A DNA stretch of 64,000 nt from an uncultured Pelagibacteraceae bacterium (GTDB taxonomy: Bacteria; Pseudomonadota; Alphaproteobacteria; Pelagibacterales; Pelagibacteraceae). The position numbers were made by a program, and so were the translations under genes. Under the pieces are notes generated by a model. That model ran no database searches, was not told where the DNA came from, and saw nothing but the letters and a program-made list of their open reading frames with translations. Positions 20,035-30,258 of the stretch are shown piece by piece (the stretch's first letter is position 1; every line of letters begins with the position of its first letter). The stretch spans positions 62,001 through 126,000 of the forward strand of contig CACAWX010000001.1 of the NCBI GenBank assembly GCA_902536305.1, in the 5' to 3' direction.

Positions 20035-20610
20035 ATGAGGAGTTACTTTAGTTTAGTAATAGCTACTTTAGTTATTAACACTGATTTGTTTGCAGCTGAG
20101 GCTGGTATGCCTCAGCTGGATCCGAAGTATTGGGCGTCTCAAGCTTTTTGGTTAATTTTAATTTTTACAATTTTGTATATTTCGATAGCAAAATTTTACC
20201 TGCCAAAAATAAAAAATAATTTAGATGATCGTGAAAACAAAATTAAAGATGATGTTGACGATGCAAATAAATTTAAAGAGTTGTCTGAGTCCAAATTTAA
20301 AGAATATGAAAAAATTTTAGCAGATGCTAAAAAGGAAGTTATTAAAATTCAAATGGACTCTAAAAACATACTAGATAAAGATATTCAATCTAAAAAAGAG
20401 GCTATGGAAAAAGAGATTGAAAACGAAATATCGAAAGCACAAAAAGAAATTAATGAATTAAAAAGAAATTCTCTTATTGATATACAAAATATTTCAGAAA
20501 ACATCACTTCAAGTATTATTGAAAATATTTCAGGAGATAAACTCAAAGAGAGTAGTATTAAGGCCGCAGTTGAAGATGTATCAAAAAAAAAAATAGGTGA
20601 ATATTTATGA
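20035..20610 (+). CDS. ATP synthase Fo subunit b'
   Basis: N-terminal TM plus long helix, MPQLDPKYWASQAFWLILIF; between atpE and atpF; start set at the internal ATG MRSYF. Confidence 0.92.
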   Translation: MRSYFSLVIATLVINTDLFAAEAGMPQLDPKYWASQAFWLILIFTILYISIAKFYLPKIKNNLDDRENKIKDDVDDANKFKELSESKFKEYEKILADAKKEVIKIQMDSKNILDKDIQSKKEAMEKEIENEISKAQKEINELKRNSLIDIQNISENITSSIIENISGDKLKESSIKAAVEDVSKKKIGEYL

Positions 20611-21104
20611 CTATAGATGCAACTTTCTGGGTAATGATATCCTTCTTAATTTTTATAGGGTTGCTCATTTACTTTAAAATCCCTCAAAAAATTAAAACAA
20701 CGTTAGATGAAAATATCAGTAATATTAAAAATCAAATCGATGAGGCAGATAAGCTAAAAGAGGACGCTAAGAATATTTTAACAGAGCACGAAAAAAAAAT
20801 TAGCAATTCCAAGGCTGAGGTAAAATTAATGGTTGATAAAGCTAATGAAGATGCTGAGAAGAATGTGATAAAAACTAACCAGGATTTTCACAATTTAATG
20901 GAGAACAGAAAGAAAAACGCTGAGGAAAGAATCAAACAACTTAAAAACCAAGCTTTAAAGGATATTAAAAATACTTCTGTCAAAATAGCAATAAAGTCAG
21001 TGGAAAAACTTCTTAAAAATTCATTAGATAAAAGCAAATTAGATAAAATTTACGCCTCTAGTGTTGAGGAAACAAAATTAGCACTTAAGAAAAAATCTAG
21101 TTAG
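20607..21104 (+). CDS. atpF: ATP synthase Fo subunit b
   Basis: TFWVMISFLIFIGLLIYFKIP TM then charged coiled helix; last gene of the Fo operon. Confidence 0.93.
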   Translation: MTIDATFWVMISFLIFIGLLIYFKIPQKIKTTLDENISNIKNQIDEADKLKEDAKNILTEHEKKISNSKAEVKLMVDKANEDAEKNVIKTNQDFHNLMENRKKNAEERIKQLKNQALKDIKNTSVKIAIKSVEKLLKNSLDKSKLDKIYASSVEETKLALKKKSS

Positions 21105-21122
21105 AATAGGCCATAAATATCA

Positions 21123-22589
21123 ATGGCAAAAAAAATAATTGTAATAGGATCAGGTTTTGGTGGTTTAGCTGCTTCCCTAAGATTAAAAGCAAAAGGATAT
21201 AAAGTTACTTTATTAGAAAAACATCCTGATCTTGGTGGTCGAGCTAGAGTTTTCAAAAAAGGTGATTTTATATATGACGGTGGGCCAACAGTCATAACTG
21301 CTCCATATCTTTTCGAAGAATTGTTTTCAATGTTTAATAAAAAAATTTCAGATTATGTAAAAATTGTACCTTTAGATTTATGGTACCGTTTTGTGTTCAG
21401 CGACGGAGATACTTTTGATTATAATGGGAACGATAAATCAATGGAAGAACAAGTCAAAAGATTTAACTCTGATGATTATAATGGATACAAAAAACTAGTA
21501 AATTTCACTGAGAAAATTTTTGATAAAGGATTTACAGATTTATCTGACAGACCATTCAATAATTTGGTTTTTATGATGAAACAAATACCTTCTCTTTTAA
21601 AGTTAAAAAGTTATAAATCTGTTTATAGTTTAGTTTCAAATTATATCACAGATGAAAAATTAAGAAGGGTGTTTAGCATGCATCCTCTTTTAGTAGGTGG
21701 TAATCCCTTCAGTACTACTTCTATTTATACTTTAATTCTTTTTTTGGAAAAAAAGTGGGGCATCCATTACTCAATGGGGGGAACCGGAAGCGTTGTCAGT
21801 GCATTAGAAAAATTGATGATAGAGGAAAATATTAAAATTATTAAAAACGCTGAAGTAACAGAAATACTCGTAGAGAGAAAAAAAGTAAAGGGTGTAAAAG
21901 TAAATAATTCCAAAATAATAAATTGCGATTATATTATTTGTAATTCAGATCCCCCGAATGTTTATAATAAATTAATTAAGTCTAAAGAGGATTATAATTT
22001 TTTATTTAAACAAAAAATGAGAAGAATGGATTATTCAATGGGATTGTTTGTTTACTACTTTGGATCTAAGAAAAAGTATAGCAATGTTGCGCATCATACG
22101 ATTTATTTTGGAAAATCTTACGAGAAACATTTAAACAAAATATTTGAAAAAAAAACTCTTTCAGAGGACATAAGTTATTATTTACACCGACCATCTGCGA
22201 CTGATCCAAACATGGCGCCAAAAGATCAAGATGCTTTTTATGTTTTAGTACCAGTGCCTAATAATCAATCAAATATAAATTGGATTGAAGAGGGAGATAA
22301 ATTTAAAAATCTGGTTCTAGATAAAATGGATAAAACTATTTTGCCAGGAATAAAAGAAAATGTAGTAAGTGATTTTTATCTAACTCCTGATTACTTTGAG
22401 ATAGACTTAGCTACTCTACATGGATCTGGTTTTTCTATTCAGCCAAAATTTTCACAATCGGCGTATTTTAGATTTCATAACCAGTCAGAAATTTATAAAA
22501 ATTTATATTTTGTAGGTGCAGGTACACATCCTGGTGCTGGTATGCCAGGAGTTCTTTCTTCTGCTAAAGTATTAGATAGATTATTTTAA
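21123..22589 (+). CDS. crtI: Phytoene desaturase
   Basis: VIGSGFGGLAASLRLKAKGYKVTLLEKHPDLGGRA, YDGGPTVITAP, FVGAGTHPGAGMPGVLSSAKV. Confidence 0.95.
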   Translation: MAKKIIVIGSGFGGLAASLRLKAKGYKVTLLEKHPDLGGRARVFKKGDFIYDGGPTVITAPYLFEELFSMFNKKISDYVKIVPLDLWYRFVFSDGDTFDYNGNDKSMEEQVKRFNSDDYNGYKKLVNFTEKIFDKGFTDLSDRPFNNLVFMMKQIPSLLKLKSYKSVYSLVSNYITDEKLRRVFSMHPLLVGGNPFSTTSIYTLILFLEKKWGIHYSMGGTGSVVSALEKLMIEENIKIIKNAEVTEILVERKKVKGVKVNNSKIINCDYIICNSDPPNVYNKLIKSKEDYNFLFKQKMRRMDYSMGLFVYYFGSKKKYSNVAHHTIYFGKSYEKHLNKIFEKKTLSEDISYYLHRPSATDPNMAPKDQDAFYVLVPVPNNQSNINWIEEGDKFKNLVLDKMDKTILPGIKENVVSDFYLTPDYFEIDLATLHGSGFSIQPKFSQSAYFRFHNQSEIYKNLYFVGAGTHPGAGMPGVLSSAKVLDRLF

Positions 22590-23438
22590 TGAGTACTAAT
22601 TTATTAGAAAAACATGCAAAATCTTTTTACTGGGCTAGTTTTTTTCTATCCAAAGAAACATTTAAGAAATGTTCATCGCTTTATAATTTTTGTAGAACAT
22701 TAGATGACATAGTTGATGATCACAAAGAACTAGAGGATAAAAGAGAAAATTTCTTTAATTTCAAAAAAGAATTTATTAACAAAGATTTTAGGAGTTCAAT
22801 CATAAAAGAAATGTGGTCAACAATTAATACTGAAAATATTTCTACAAAAATTGTATTTGATTTATTTGACGGTGTAGAAACAGATTTAAAAGATAGGGTC
22901 GAGATAAATAAAAAAAAGGATTTATTTATATATTCTTACAGAGTTGCAGGTACAGTTGGTTTAATGATGTCAAAAATACTTAAAGTTAAAAACAAAGAGG
23001 CTTTAAAAGGTGCAATTGATCTTGGTATTGCAATGCAACTTACAAATATTGCTAGGGATGTTTGTGAAGACAAAGAACGTAATAGACAATACATCAACCC
23101 TGATTTTTCTTCTATTCAAGATTTGATTAGTGAGTCTCAAACATTTTATGAAAAATCCTTTAAATCTTTAAGTAGTATACCTCTGAGGTCAAGATTTTCA
23201 GTTGTCGTAGCAAGGCGTGTTTATAGAAAAATTGGTGATTATATTCTTAAGCAAAAAAAACATTGATAATTATAACAAGGCAGGAAAAATTTATGTTCCA
23301 GTATTAGGAAAAATATTTCAAACTTTTTTATCTATATTTGATTTTACAAAGTTATTATTTGTGAAAGAGTTAAATTACGATAATCATATTAATCACGATA
23401 TTCTAAAAGAAGAAATAAATTTTAATGAAAGAATTTGA
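22589..23438 (+). pseudogene. crtB: Phytoene synthase, interrupted by a +1 frameshift at an A8 tract (23254-23261)
   Basis: Frame 1 ORF 22589..23266 carries both Asp-rich motifs (DDIVDD; NIARDVCEDKERNRQYINP); frame 2 ORF (23217..23438) continues ..DNYNKAGKIYVPVLGKIFQTF. Removing one A joins them as YRKIGDYILKQKNIDNYNKAGKIYVPV, about 282 aa. Confidence 0.85.
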
Positions 23439-24489
23439 TTATGTAATTATAGGTGGGGGTTGTGCGGGATTATCTTTAGCTTATGAACTTGAGATTAGTA
23501 ATAAATTAAAAGATAAAACTTTAGCTATAATTGAACGGCGTGAAGAGTATAAACGAGATAAAACATGGTCTTTCTGGAAAGTTTTTGATCATAGCTTTGA
23601 AGATTGTGTAATTAAAAGTTGGAATAATTTTACAATAAATACCTCAGAGGGTTCTCAAGAATTAAAGAATGATAAATATCCTTACCAAAGCATTAATAGC
23701 GGAAAATTTTATGAGAAAATTAATTTGAAACTTTCTAGTAACTCTAACGTCAATTTTTTTAAAAATTTGGATGAAATTAAATCTGAAAATTCTTTAATTT
23801 TTAATAGTGTGATAAAAGATGAGCTAGATAAATCTAAGCTATGGCAACATTTTCAGGGCTTAGAAATTGAAACACCAAAAGATGTTTTCGATGATGAAAT
23901 TTTAAATCTTATGGATTTCAATTGTGATCAAAGAAATGATGTACATTTTTTTTACACACTTCCATTTAATAAAAATAGAGCTTTAGTTGAAACAACTTGG
24001 TTATCAAATTTAGAGGATCAAAATCTTATGGATTATGATTTACAATTAGAGAACTATATTAGAAATAATTTGGGAATTAAAAATTATAAAATTAATTTTT
24101 TAGAAAAAGGTGCCATTCCTCTATTTTACCCTTTTTTAAAAAATGAAAATCAAATTAATATTGGTTCTGCCGGTGGTATGACTAGGTTGAGTACAGGATA
24201 TACTTTTTTAAATATACAAGAGCATAGTAGATATATTGTTAAAAATTTAGATAAAATTGAAAAAGTAAAAACATTTAACTTAGGAAAAAAATACCAATTC
24301 TTAGATAAAGTATTTCTAAGAGTTTTGGAAAAGTATCCAGAAAAAATGCCGAAGATTTTCTTTGAAATGTTTAAAGCTCCCTCGGATACTGTCATAAAAT
24401 TTTTATCTAATAAAAGTAATATTTTTGAAGATATTAATATTATAAGTAAAATGCCTAAATTTATTTTTATAAAAGCGCTATTTAATTAA
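23425..24489 (+). CDS. crtY: Lycopene beta-cyclase, CrtY type
   Basis: DYVIIGGGCAGLSLAYEL, RDKTWSFW motif, IGSAGGMTRLSTGYTFLNIQEHS. Confidence 0.93.
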   Translation: MKEFDYVIIGGGCAGLSLAYELEISNKLKDKTLAIIERREEYKRDKTWSFWKVFDHSFEDCVIKSWNNFTINTSEGSQELKNDKYPYQSINSGKFYEKINLKLSSNSNVNFFKNLDEIKSENSLIFNSVIKDELDKSKLWQHFQGLEIETPKDVFDDEILNLMDFNCDQRNDVHFFYTLPFNKNRALVETTWLSNLEDQNLMDYDLQLENYIRNNLGIKNYKINFLEKGAIPLFYPFLKNENQINIGSAGGMTRLSTGYTFLNIQEHSRYIVKNLDKIEKVKTFNLGKKYQFLDKVFLRVLEKYPEKMPKIFFEMFKAPSDTVIKFLSNKSNIFEDINIISKMPKFIFIKALFN

Positions 24490-25394
24490 TGGAAAGAATA
24501 AGCTTCAAACACTCGGTTATATTTTTCAATTTTTGTATTTTGATTAGTCCATTTTATTTCATAGTAAATTTTGAACCAATTTTATTTTGTTTATTCTTAA
24601 TATTAATTCTTGGAATTTCTCATGGAGCGTTGGATAATATTAAAGGGGAAAAACTTTTTAAAATATTTGGTTATAAATCTAGTATTTATTTTTATCTTAC
24701 GTATATATTAATCTCTATTTTAATTGTAGCTAGCTGGTTGCGTTTTCCAAATACTGTCTTATTTATATTTCTAGTTGTTGCGTCTTATCATTTTGGAAAA
24801 GAAGATACGGTGTTTTCTTTTAAAAGAAAGTTTTTGATATCTGAATTTTTATTTTTTTTAAAAGGTTCGTCAGTTATCTTAATGCCTCTATTATTAAAAA
24901 AAGCTGAAACGATTGAAATATTTAGAATTTTGAATTTTAATGTATTTGAATCATCAATTTTCACAGTTCAATTTTTGATAATAATGTTATTTTTAAGCTT
25001 TTTATCGTCTTTATATATTTCACAAAAAAAGAATGCTAACCTTATTGGAATTATGGTTATGGATTTTTTTTCGTTATTTATACTAAATTTTTTCTTAACG
25101 CCTGTATTAGCTTTCACACTTTATTTTTGCTTTCTACATTCTATAAGACATTCTATAAAATTGATTTTGGAATTAGATAAATCTATTAAAAGTGGACTTA
25201 GAAAATTTATTAGTAGGGCAATTCCTTTAACACTGATCACTGGTGTAATATTTTTATTAGCGATATTTTTTTTAAATAATTTTTATAAGTTCGATGAGGC
25301 TATTTATAAGGTAATTTTTATTGGTTTGGCGTCTCTTACTTTTCCGCATATATTACTTGAATACCTGTTAGAAAAGAATGAAAAAAGAACTTAA
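24489..25394 (+). CDS. blh: Brp/Blh family beta-carotene 15,15'-dioxygenase (retinal-forming)
   Basis: Multi-TM protein with conserved His motifs HGALDN, YHFGKEDT, HSIRHS, FPHILLEY; directly after crtY. Confidence 0.9.
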   Translation: MERISFKHSVIFFNFCILISPFYFIVNFEPILFCLFLILILGISHGALDNIKGEKLFKIFGYKSSIYFYLTYILISILIVASWLRFPNTVLFIFLVVASYHFGKEDTVFSFKRKFLISEFLFFLKGSSVILMPLLLKKAETIEIFRILNFNVFESSIFTVQFLIIMLFLSFLSSLYISQKKNANLIGIMVMDFFSLFILNFFLTPVLAFTLYFCFLHSIRHSIKLILELDKSIKSGLRKFISRAIPLTLITGVIFLLAIFFLNNFYKFDEAIYKVIFIGLASLTFPHILLEYLLEKNEKRT

Positions 25395-26322
25395 AATTTA
25401 TTTAGCATCTCCCAGAGGATTCTGTGCCGGAGTTAAAAGAGCAATTGAGATTGTAGAGAAAGCTATAGATAAATTTGGAACTCCAGTTTATGTAAGACAT
25501 GAAATTGTGCACAACAAACAAGTTGTTGATGAATTAAAAGAAAAAGGTGCAATATTCGTGGATGAGCTCTCGGACATTAAGGACTCAAGTAGACCAGTTA
25601 TTTTTTCCGCGCATGGTGTTCCTAAATCAGTTCCTGAGGAAGCAAAATTTAAAAATTTATCTTATGTGGATGCTACTTGTCCGTTAGTTTCTAAAGTGCA
25701 TAGAGAGTCTGAACAACTAAATAAAAATGGTTTTGACATATTATTAATTGGTCACAAAGATCACCCGGAGGTTATTGGTACCATGGGACAGCTTCCAAAA
25801 GGTTCGATTAAGTTAATTGAAACTAAAAATGATACCGATAATCTCAATGCAGATAACTTCAATAAACCCTTGGCATATATAACTCAAACCACTTTATCTG
25901 TTGATGATACCGCTGAAATAATTGATGCCCTTAAAAAGAAGTTTCCAAAAATTAAAGGTCCTATTAAAGAGGATATTTGTTATGCAACAACTAATCGACA
26001 ATCTGCTGTAAAAGAAATAGCCTCTAAATGTGATATATTTTTTGTTGTAGGTAGTCGGAATTCATCTAATTCAGTAAGACTTGTAGAGGTAGCAAAAAAG
26101 GCAGGATGTAATAATTCTCATTTAATGCACTCAGAAAAGGAGATTCCTTATAACGATATAGAAGACTCTAACACTATTGGAATATCCTCGGGTGCTTCGG
26201 CTCCAGAAAAATTGGTTCAAGGATTACTTAATAATTTAAAAAAAGATCGTAAAGTTTCTATAGAAGAAGTAGTAGTTGCAGAAGAAAAAGTTATTTTTAA
26301 ATTACCAAAAGAACTTAACTAA
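25378..26322 (+). CDS. ispH: 4-hydroxy-3-methylbut-2-enyl diphosphate reductase
   Basis: LASPRGFCAGVKRAIEIVEKA, ATCPLVSKVH, DICYATTNRQSAVKE. Confidence 0.97.
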   Translation: MKKELKIYLASPRGFCAGVKRAIEIVEKAIDKFGTPVYVRHEIVHNKQVVDELKEKGAIFVDELSDIKDSSRPVIFSAHGVPKSVPEEAKFKNLSYVDATCPLVSKVHRESEQLNKNGFDILLIGHKDHPEVIGTMGQLPKGSIKLIETKNDTDNLNADNFNKPLAYITQTTLSVDDTAEIIDALKKKFPKIKGPIKEDICYATTNRQSAVKEIASKCDIFFVVGSRNSSNSVRLVEVAKKAGCNNSHLMHSEKEIPYNDIEDSNTIGISSGASAPEKLVQGLLNNLKKDRKVSIEEVVVAEEKVIFKLPKELN

Positions 26323-27290
26323 TGGCAGTCTACACAAAATTAAATCAAAATAAAATTGAGGAAATTTTATTAAGTTACGACTTAGGAAAGTTAGACTTTT
26401 TCGAAGGTATTGAAGAAGGAATAGAAAACACAAATTATTTTTTATCAATTAACAAAAAAAAATTTATACTAACTATTTATGAAAAAAGAGTTAGATCTGC
26501 TGATCTTCCTTTTTTTTCAGATTTAATGTCATCATTAAATAAAGCTAGCTTTAAATGCCCCGCCCCTATTTCAAATAATAATAATGAAACTATTACAAAT
26601 TTTGAGGGAAAAAAACTAATGATTGTCACGTTTCTTGAAGGAAGAGCAAAACAAAATCTTTCACCTGCCAACTGTAAAACAATAGGGTCTGAGGTAGCTA
26701 AAATGCATGAGCTCACAAAGAGTCTTAAACTAAATCGACAAAATGATCTCTCAGTCAATTCATGGAGAAAGTTGTTTAATTCAGTTAAAGATAAGTGTGA
26801 AAATATACATAAAGATTTGCCAAGATTAATTGAGGAAAATCTTAATGATGTTGAAAAAAATTGGCCAAAAAATCTGCCAAGAGGAATAATCCATGCAGAT
26901 TTATTTCACGACAATATTTTTTTTATTCAAGATAAATTTAGCGGTGTAATTGACTTTTATTTCTCATGTGAAGATTTTTTTGCTTTTGAAATTGCTATTT
27001 GCTTTAACGCTTTGTGTTTTGACGGTCTAAAAAGCAATTTAAGTTTTAACGTTACTAAAGCAAAGAATTTTATAGATGGATATACATCTGTAAGAAAATT
27101 GTCTGACGAAGAATTGAATAATATTAAGGTTTTATCTCAAGGCGCTGCTTTAAGATTTTTGCTAACCCGAGTATTCGATGCGTTAAATAAGGTAGAAGGA
27201 GCAATAGTTAAAATTAAAGATCCGATGGAGTATTTAAAAAGATTAGAATTTCACAAAAATGCAAAAAATCATGAGGATTATTTTTTTTAA
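26322..27290 (+). CDS. thrB: Homoserine kinase (ThrB2/APH-type)
   Basis: AVYTKLNQNKIEEIL, GIIHADLFHDNIFF, GVIDFYFSCEDFFAFEIAICFNALCF. Confidence 0.93.
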   Translation: MAVYTKLNQNKIEEILLSYDLGKLDFFEGIEEGIENTNYFLSINKKKFILTIYEKRVRSADLPFFSDLMSSLNKASFKCPAPISNNNNETITNFEGKKLMIVTFLEGRAKQNLSPANCKTIGSEVAKMHELTKSLKLNRQNDLSVNSWRKLFNSVKDKCENIHKDLPRLIEENLNDVEKNWPKNLPRGIIHADLFHDNIFFIQDKFSGVIDFYFSCEDFFAFEIAICFNALCFDGLKSNLSFNVTKAKNFIDGYTSVRKLSDEELNNIKVLSQGAALRFLLTRVFDALNKVEGAIVKIKDPMEYLKRLEFHKNAKNHEDYFF

Positions 27291-27712
27291 TGAAATTAAA
27301 AATTTATACAGATGGTGCTTGCTCAGGTAACCCTGGGAAAGGAGGTTGGGCAGCGATCATATTAGATGATACTAACCAATCAAGTATTTCCGGAGGCGAA
27401 AAAAATACGACTAATAATAGGATGGAATTAATGGCTCCAATTATGGCATTAAAAAAAATAAAAAAGAAATCAGAAATTACGATTTTTACTGACTCAAAAT
27501 ACGTGAAAGACGGAATTACTGATTGGATTAAAAAATGGAAACAAAATAATTGGAAAAGTGCAAATAAGAAACCAGTTAAAAATAAAGATTTATGGGTGAA
27601 ATTGGACAGCGCTTGTCTAAAACATAAAATTACTTGGAAATGGGTTAAAGCTCACGCTGGCAACAAATATAATAATCTTGTTGATGAGTTAGCAGTTTCA
27701 GAGACTAAATAG
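27290..27712 (+). CDS. rnhA: Ribonuclease HI
   Basis: IYTDGACSGNPGKGGWAAII, NRMELMAPI, FTDSKYVKDGI, WVKAHAGNKYNN. Confidence 0.97.
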   Translation: MKLKIYTDGACSGNPGKGGWAAIILDDTNQSSISGGEKNTTNNRMELMAPIMALKKIKKKSEITIFTDSKYVKDGITDWIKKWKQNNWKSANKKPVKNKDLWVKLDSACLKHKITWKWVKAHAGNKYNNLVDELAVSETK

Positions 27713-28190
27713 ATTTTAAAAAATTCTCAGCAGCAGATAGTTCGCAAGTAGCTGTTTCTTTTTCTTCCTCTACTTTTTTAACTTCACCATTCTCCACAAG
27801 CATAGTGTATCTATTTGATCTAATTCCTAATCCTTTTTCTGACTTATCTACTTCTGCTCCTATCGCTTTGGTAAATTTAAGAAATGGATCTCCAGCCATG
27901 AAAATTTTACCTCCAGCATTTTGATTTTCTCCCCAAGCCTTCATAACATTTGGATCATTTACAGCGATACATATAATTTTTGAAATTCCTTTTTTAGTAG
28001 CCATCTCGTAATTTTTTACGTACCCAGGAAGATGACGAGCTGAACAAGTTTTAGTAAAAGCTCCAGGCATACCTAAAATAATAATCTTACCTGTACAAAG
28101 ATCTAAGAGATCAATTTTTTTTACATCATTATTTTGGTCAAGATAAAATAATTCCGAGTTAGGTAGTTTGTCTCCTATTTTTATTCTCAT
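27705..28190 (-). CDS. Peroxiredoxin (Prx5/redoxin family)
   Basis: GMPGAFTKTCSARHLPGYV active-site Cys, AGDPFLKFTKAIGAEVDKSEKGLG. Confidence 0.93.
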   Translation of the reverse strand: MRIKIGDKLPNSELFYLDQNNDVKKIDLLDLCTGKIIILGMPGAFTKTCSARHLPGYVKNYEMATKKGISKIICIAVNDPNVMKAWGENQNAGGKIFMAGDPFLKFTKAIGAEVDKSEKGLGIRSNRYTMLVENGEVKKVEEEKETATCELSAAENFLKSI

Positions 28191-29563
28191 TGTATTTTAC
28201 CCAAAATATAATTTTTTACTTCTGAATTTGAATTCCCAATAATATCAAATGTTTCCTTTTTATCTATATTCAATTTTAGATGTTCAGGTGAGTCTAAATT
28301 TTTACCTATAGCTTTTTTTATTGTATCATTAAACTTATAAGGATGAGCTGTACCAAGAACAACTATATCTCCCAAATTTTTAAAACTTTTTGCTGCGCCT
28401 ACGCCAGTAGCAGTATGGGGATCAATTATAAATTTATGCTCTTTATATATCTCATCGATTATAGATACTGTCTGTTCATCTGTAACTTTTACTGCTTCAA
28501 AATCTTTTTTTATTCTATCGATTTCTTTTTTTTCTAAATTGAATAAACTTTTAGATGACAGATCATTCATTAATGACCCTACCTTACTATCGCTTTCATC
28601 TAATATATAGTAAAGTAGCCTCTCAAAATTGCTGGCAACTTGGATATCCATGCTTGGCGTGATGGTTGCTTTCACTGTATCAGGTTTATATTCACCTGTA
28701 TTAATAACTCTTTGTAAAATATCATTTTTATTTGTAGCAACTATAAGTTTATTAATTGGTAAACCCATTTTTTTTGCCACATATCCAGCATAGATATCTC
28801 CAAAATTACCAGTTGGTACAGAAAAGCTAATATTGTTTTTTTTTAATTTAAAAAAAGAATAAAAATAATAAACAATTTGACAAACAATTCTTGCCCAATT
28901 GATAGAATTTACGCCAGACATGTTTATTTTTGATCTAAAACTATCTTCATTAAAGAGCTGTTTTACAATTTTTTGACAATCATCAAATGAACCCTCAATA
29001 GCAATATTATAAATATTAGCACCACCAATTGTTGTCATTATTTTTCTTTGAATATTAGAAATTTTATTATGAGGATGCAGAACAAAAAGATTTATATTTT
29101 TTCTATTACTTAATGCTGCAATAGCCGCTGAACCAGTATCTCCTGATGTAGCTACTACGACATTTACAATTTTATCTTTAGCGACTTCTAAGTAATCATA
29201 CAGATTGCCAATTACCTGCATTGCAATATCTTTAAAAGCTAAAGTGGGCCCGCGATAAAGCTCAAGAAGATCGATCTCTCCAATCTTTTTTAAATTTACT
29301 ACTTCTTTATCTTTAAACCCACTATAAGATTTTTGTATCAGTGAGCTAAGTTCTTCCTTTTCAATTTCACCTGAACAGAAATTAAAGATAATTTCTGTAG
29401 CAAGTTCGTTATAGTTAAGTTGACTTAAATTATTTAGTTCCTCTTGATTATACTTCTTAATTTTAGCAGGTAAAAATAACCCTCCGCCTGGTGCAAGTCC
29501 TCTTAAGAAAATATCTTTAAAACTAAATTTTAAAGATTTATCTCTAGTGCTAAAATAATTCAT
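28187..29563 (-). CDS. thrC: Threonine synthase
   Basis: GPTLAFKDIAMQVIGNLYD PLP lysine motif, VVATSGDTGSAAI, SVPTGNFGDIYAGY. Confidence 0.96.
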   Translation of the reverse strand: MNYFSTRDKSLKFSFKDIFLRGLAPGGGLFLPAKIKKYNQEELNNLSQLNYNELATEIIFNFCSGEIEKEELSSLIQKSYSGFKDKEVVNLKKIGEIDLLELYRGPTLAFKDIAMQVIGNLYDYLEVAKDKIVNVVVATSGDTGSAAIAALSNRKNINLFVLHPHNKISNIQRKIMTTIGGANIYNIAIEGSFDDCQKIVKQLFNEDSFRSKINMSGVNSINWARIVCQIVYYFYSFFKLKKNNISFSVPTGNFGDIYAGYVAKKMGLPINKLIVATNKNDILQRVINTGEYKPDTVKATITPSMDIQVASNFERLLYYILDESDSKVGSLMNDLSSKSLFNLEKKEIDRIKKDFEAVKVTDEQTVSIIDEIYKEHKFIIDPHTATGVGAAKSFKNLGDIVVLGTAHPYKFNDTIKKAIGKNLDSPEHLKLNIDKKETFDIIGNSNSEVKNYILGKIQ

Positions 29564-30258
29564 TTTTTTCTTCTAAAATATAAATAATAAAAAATTATAG
29601 AAATTGATATTGCATACCACGTTATAGCATATTTGAGGTGATTGTTTGGCACATCAATGGTGATCTTTTTAGGAATTGGTGACTTAACTTGGTTATCTTC
29701 CAAAAAAATTACAAACTCGTTAAATTGTTCTCCTGTAGCCTCTTTCAGATCTTCTAAATTTATTGAAAACCAAATATTATTTTTTATATCATTATCTGGT
29801 TTAAACATATTTGGTTCATATATTTCTCTCAGAAGACCGATAATTTTTTGCTCGGCTGATGTATTAAGATTTATCTTAGCGTTACCTTTAAGTTCTTTAT
29901 TTATCCACCCTCTATTAACTAGGACATTTTCATTTTTATTTGTTCTAAATGGAGTCACTACATCGTATCCTGGTTTTCCTTTTTCATTCAAACTATAAAG
30001 GTAAATTTGTTTATCAAAATCAAATTTTCCTTTAGCGTTAATTCTTTGATAGTTTTTTTTAATAGAACTTGAGTATTCTACTGGTTGAGAGTCTAATCCA
30101 AAAGTTATTTCGCTAATTAATTCTAGTTTCCACTGAAGTCTGTAAAGTTGCCAAGTGCCTAGTGCACAAAATAATGTTATGAAGAAAATAACAAATAATT
30201 GAAATAATAACGCTTTTTTCAATTTGAGTTTAACTTCCCCAAATATAGATTGCAGCAA
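29560..30258 (-). CDS. SURF1 family cytochrome oxidase biogenesis protein
   Basis: TM-flanked protein, LGTWQLYRLQWKLELI, VLVNRGWI, NNHLKYAITWYAIS. Confidence 0.9.
   Translation of the reverse strand: MLQSIFGEVKLKLKKALLFQLFVIFFITLFCALGTWQLYRLQWKLELISEITFGLDSQPVEYSSSIKKNYQRINAKGKFDFDKQIYLYSLNEKGKPGYDVVTPFRTNKNENVLVNRGWINKELKGNAKINLNTSAEQKIIGLLREIYEPNMFKPDNDIKNNIWFSINLEDLKEATGEQFNEFVIFLEDNQVKSPIPKKITIDVPNNHLKYAITWYAISISIIFYYLYFRRKK

Noticed and set aside
23217-23438. Separate 73-aa ORF after crtB
   Set aside because: It is the frameshifted C-terminus of crtB rather than an independent gene.
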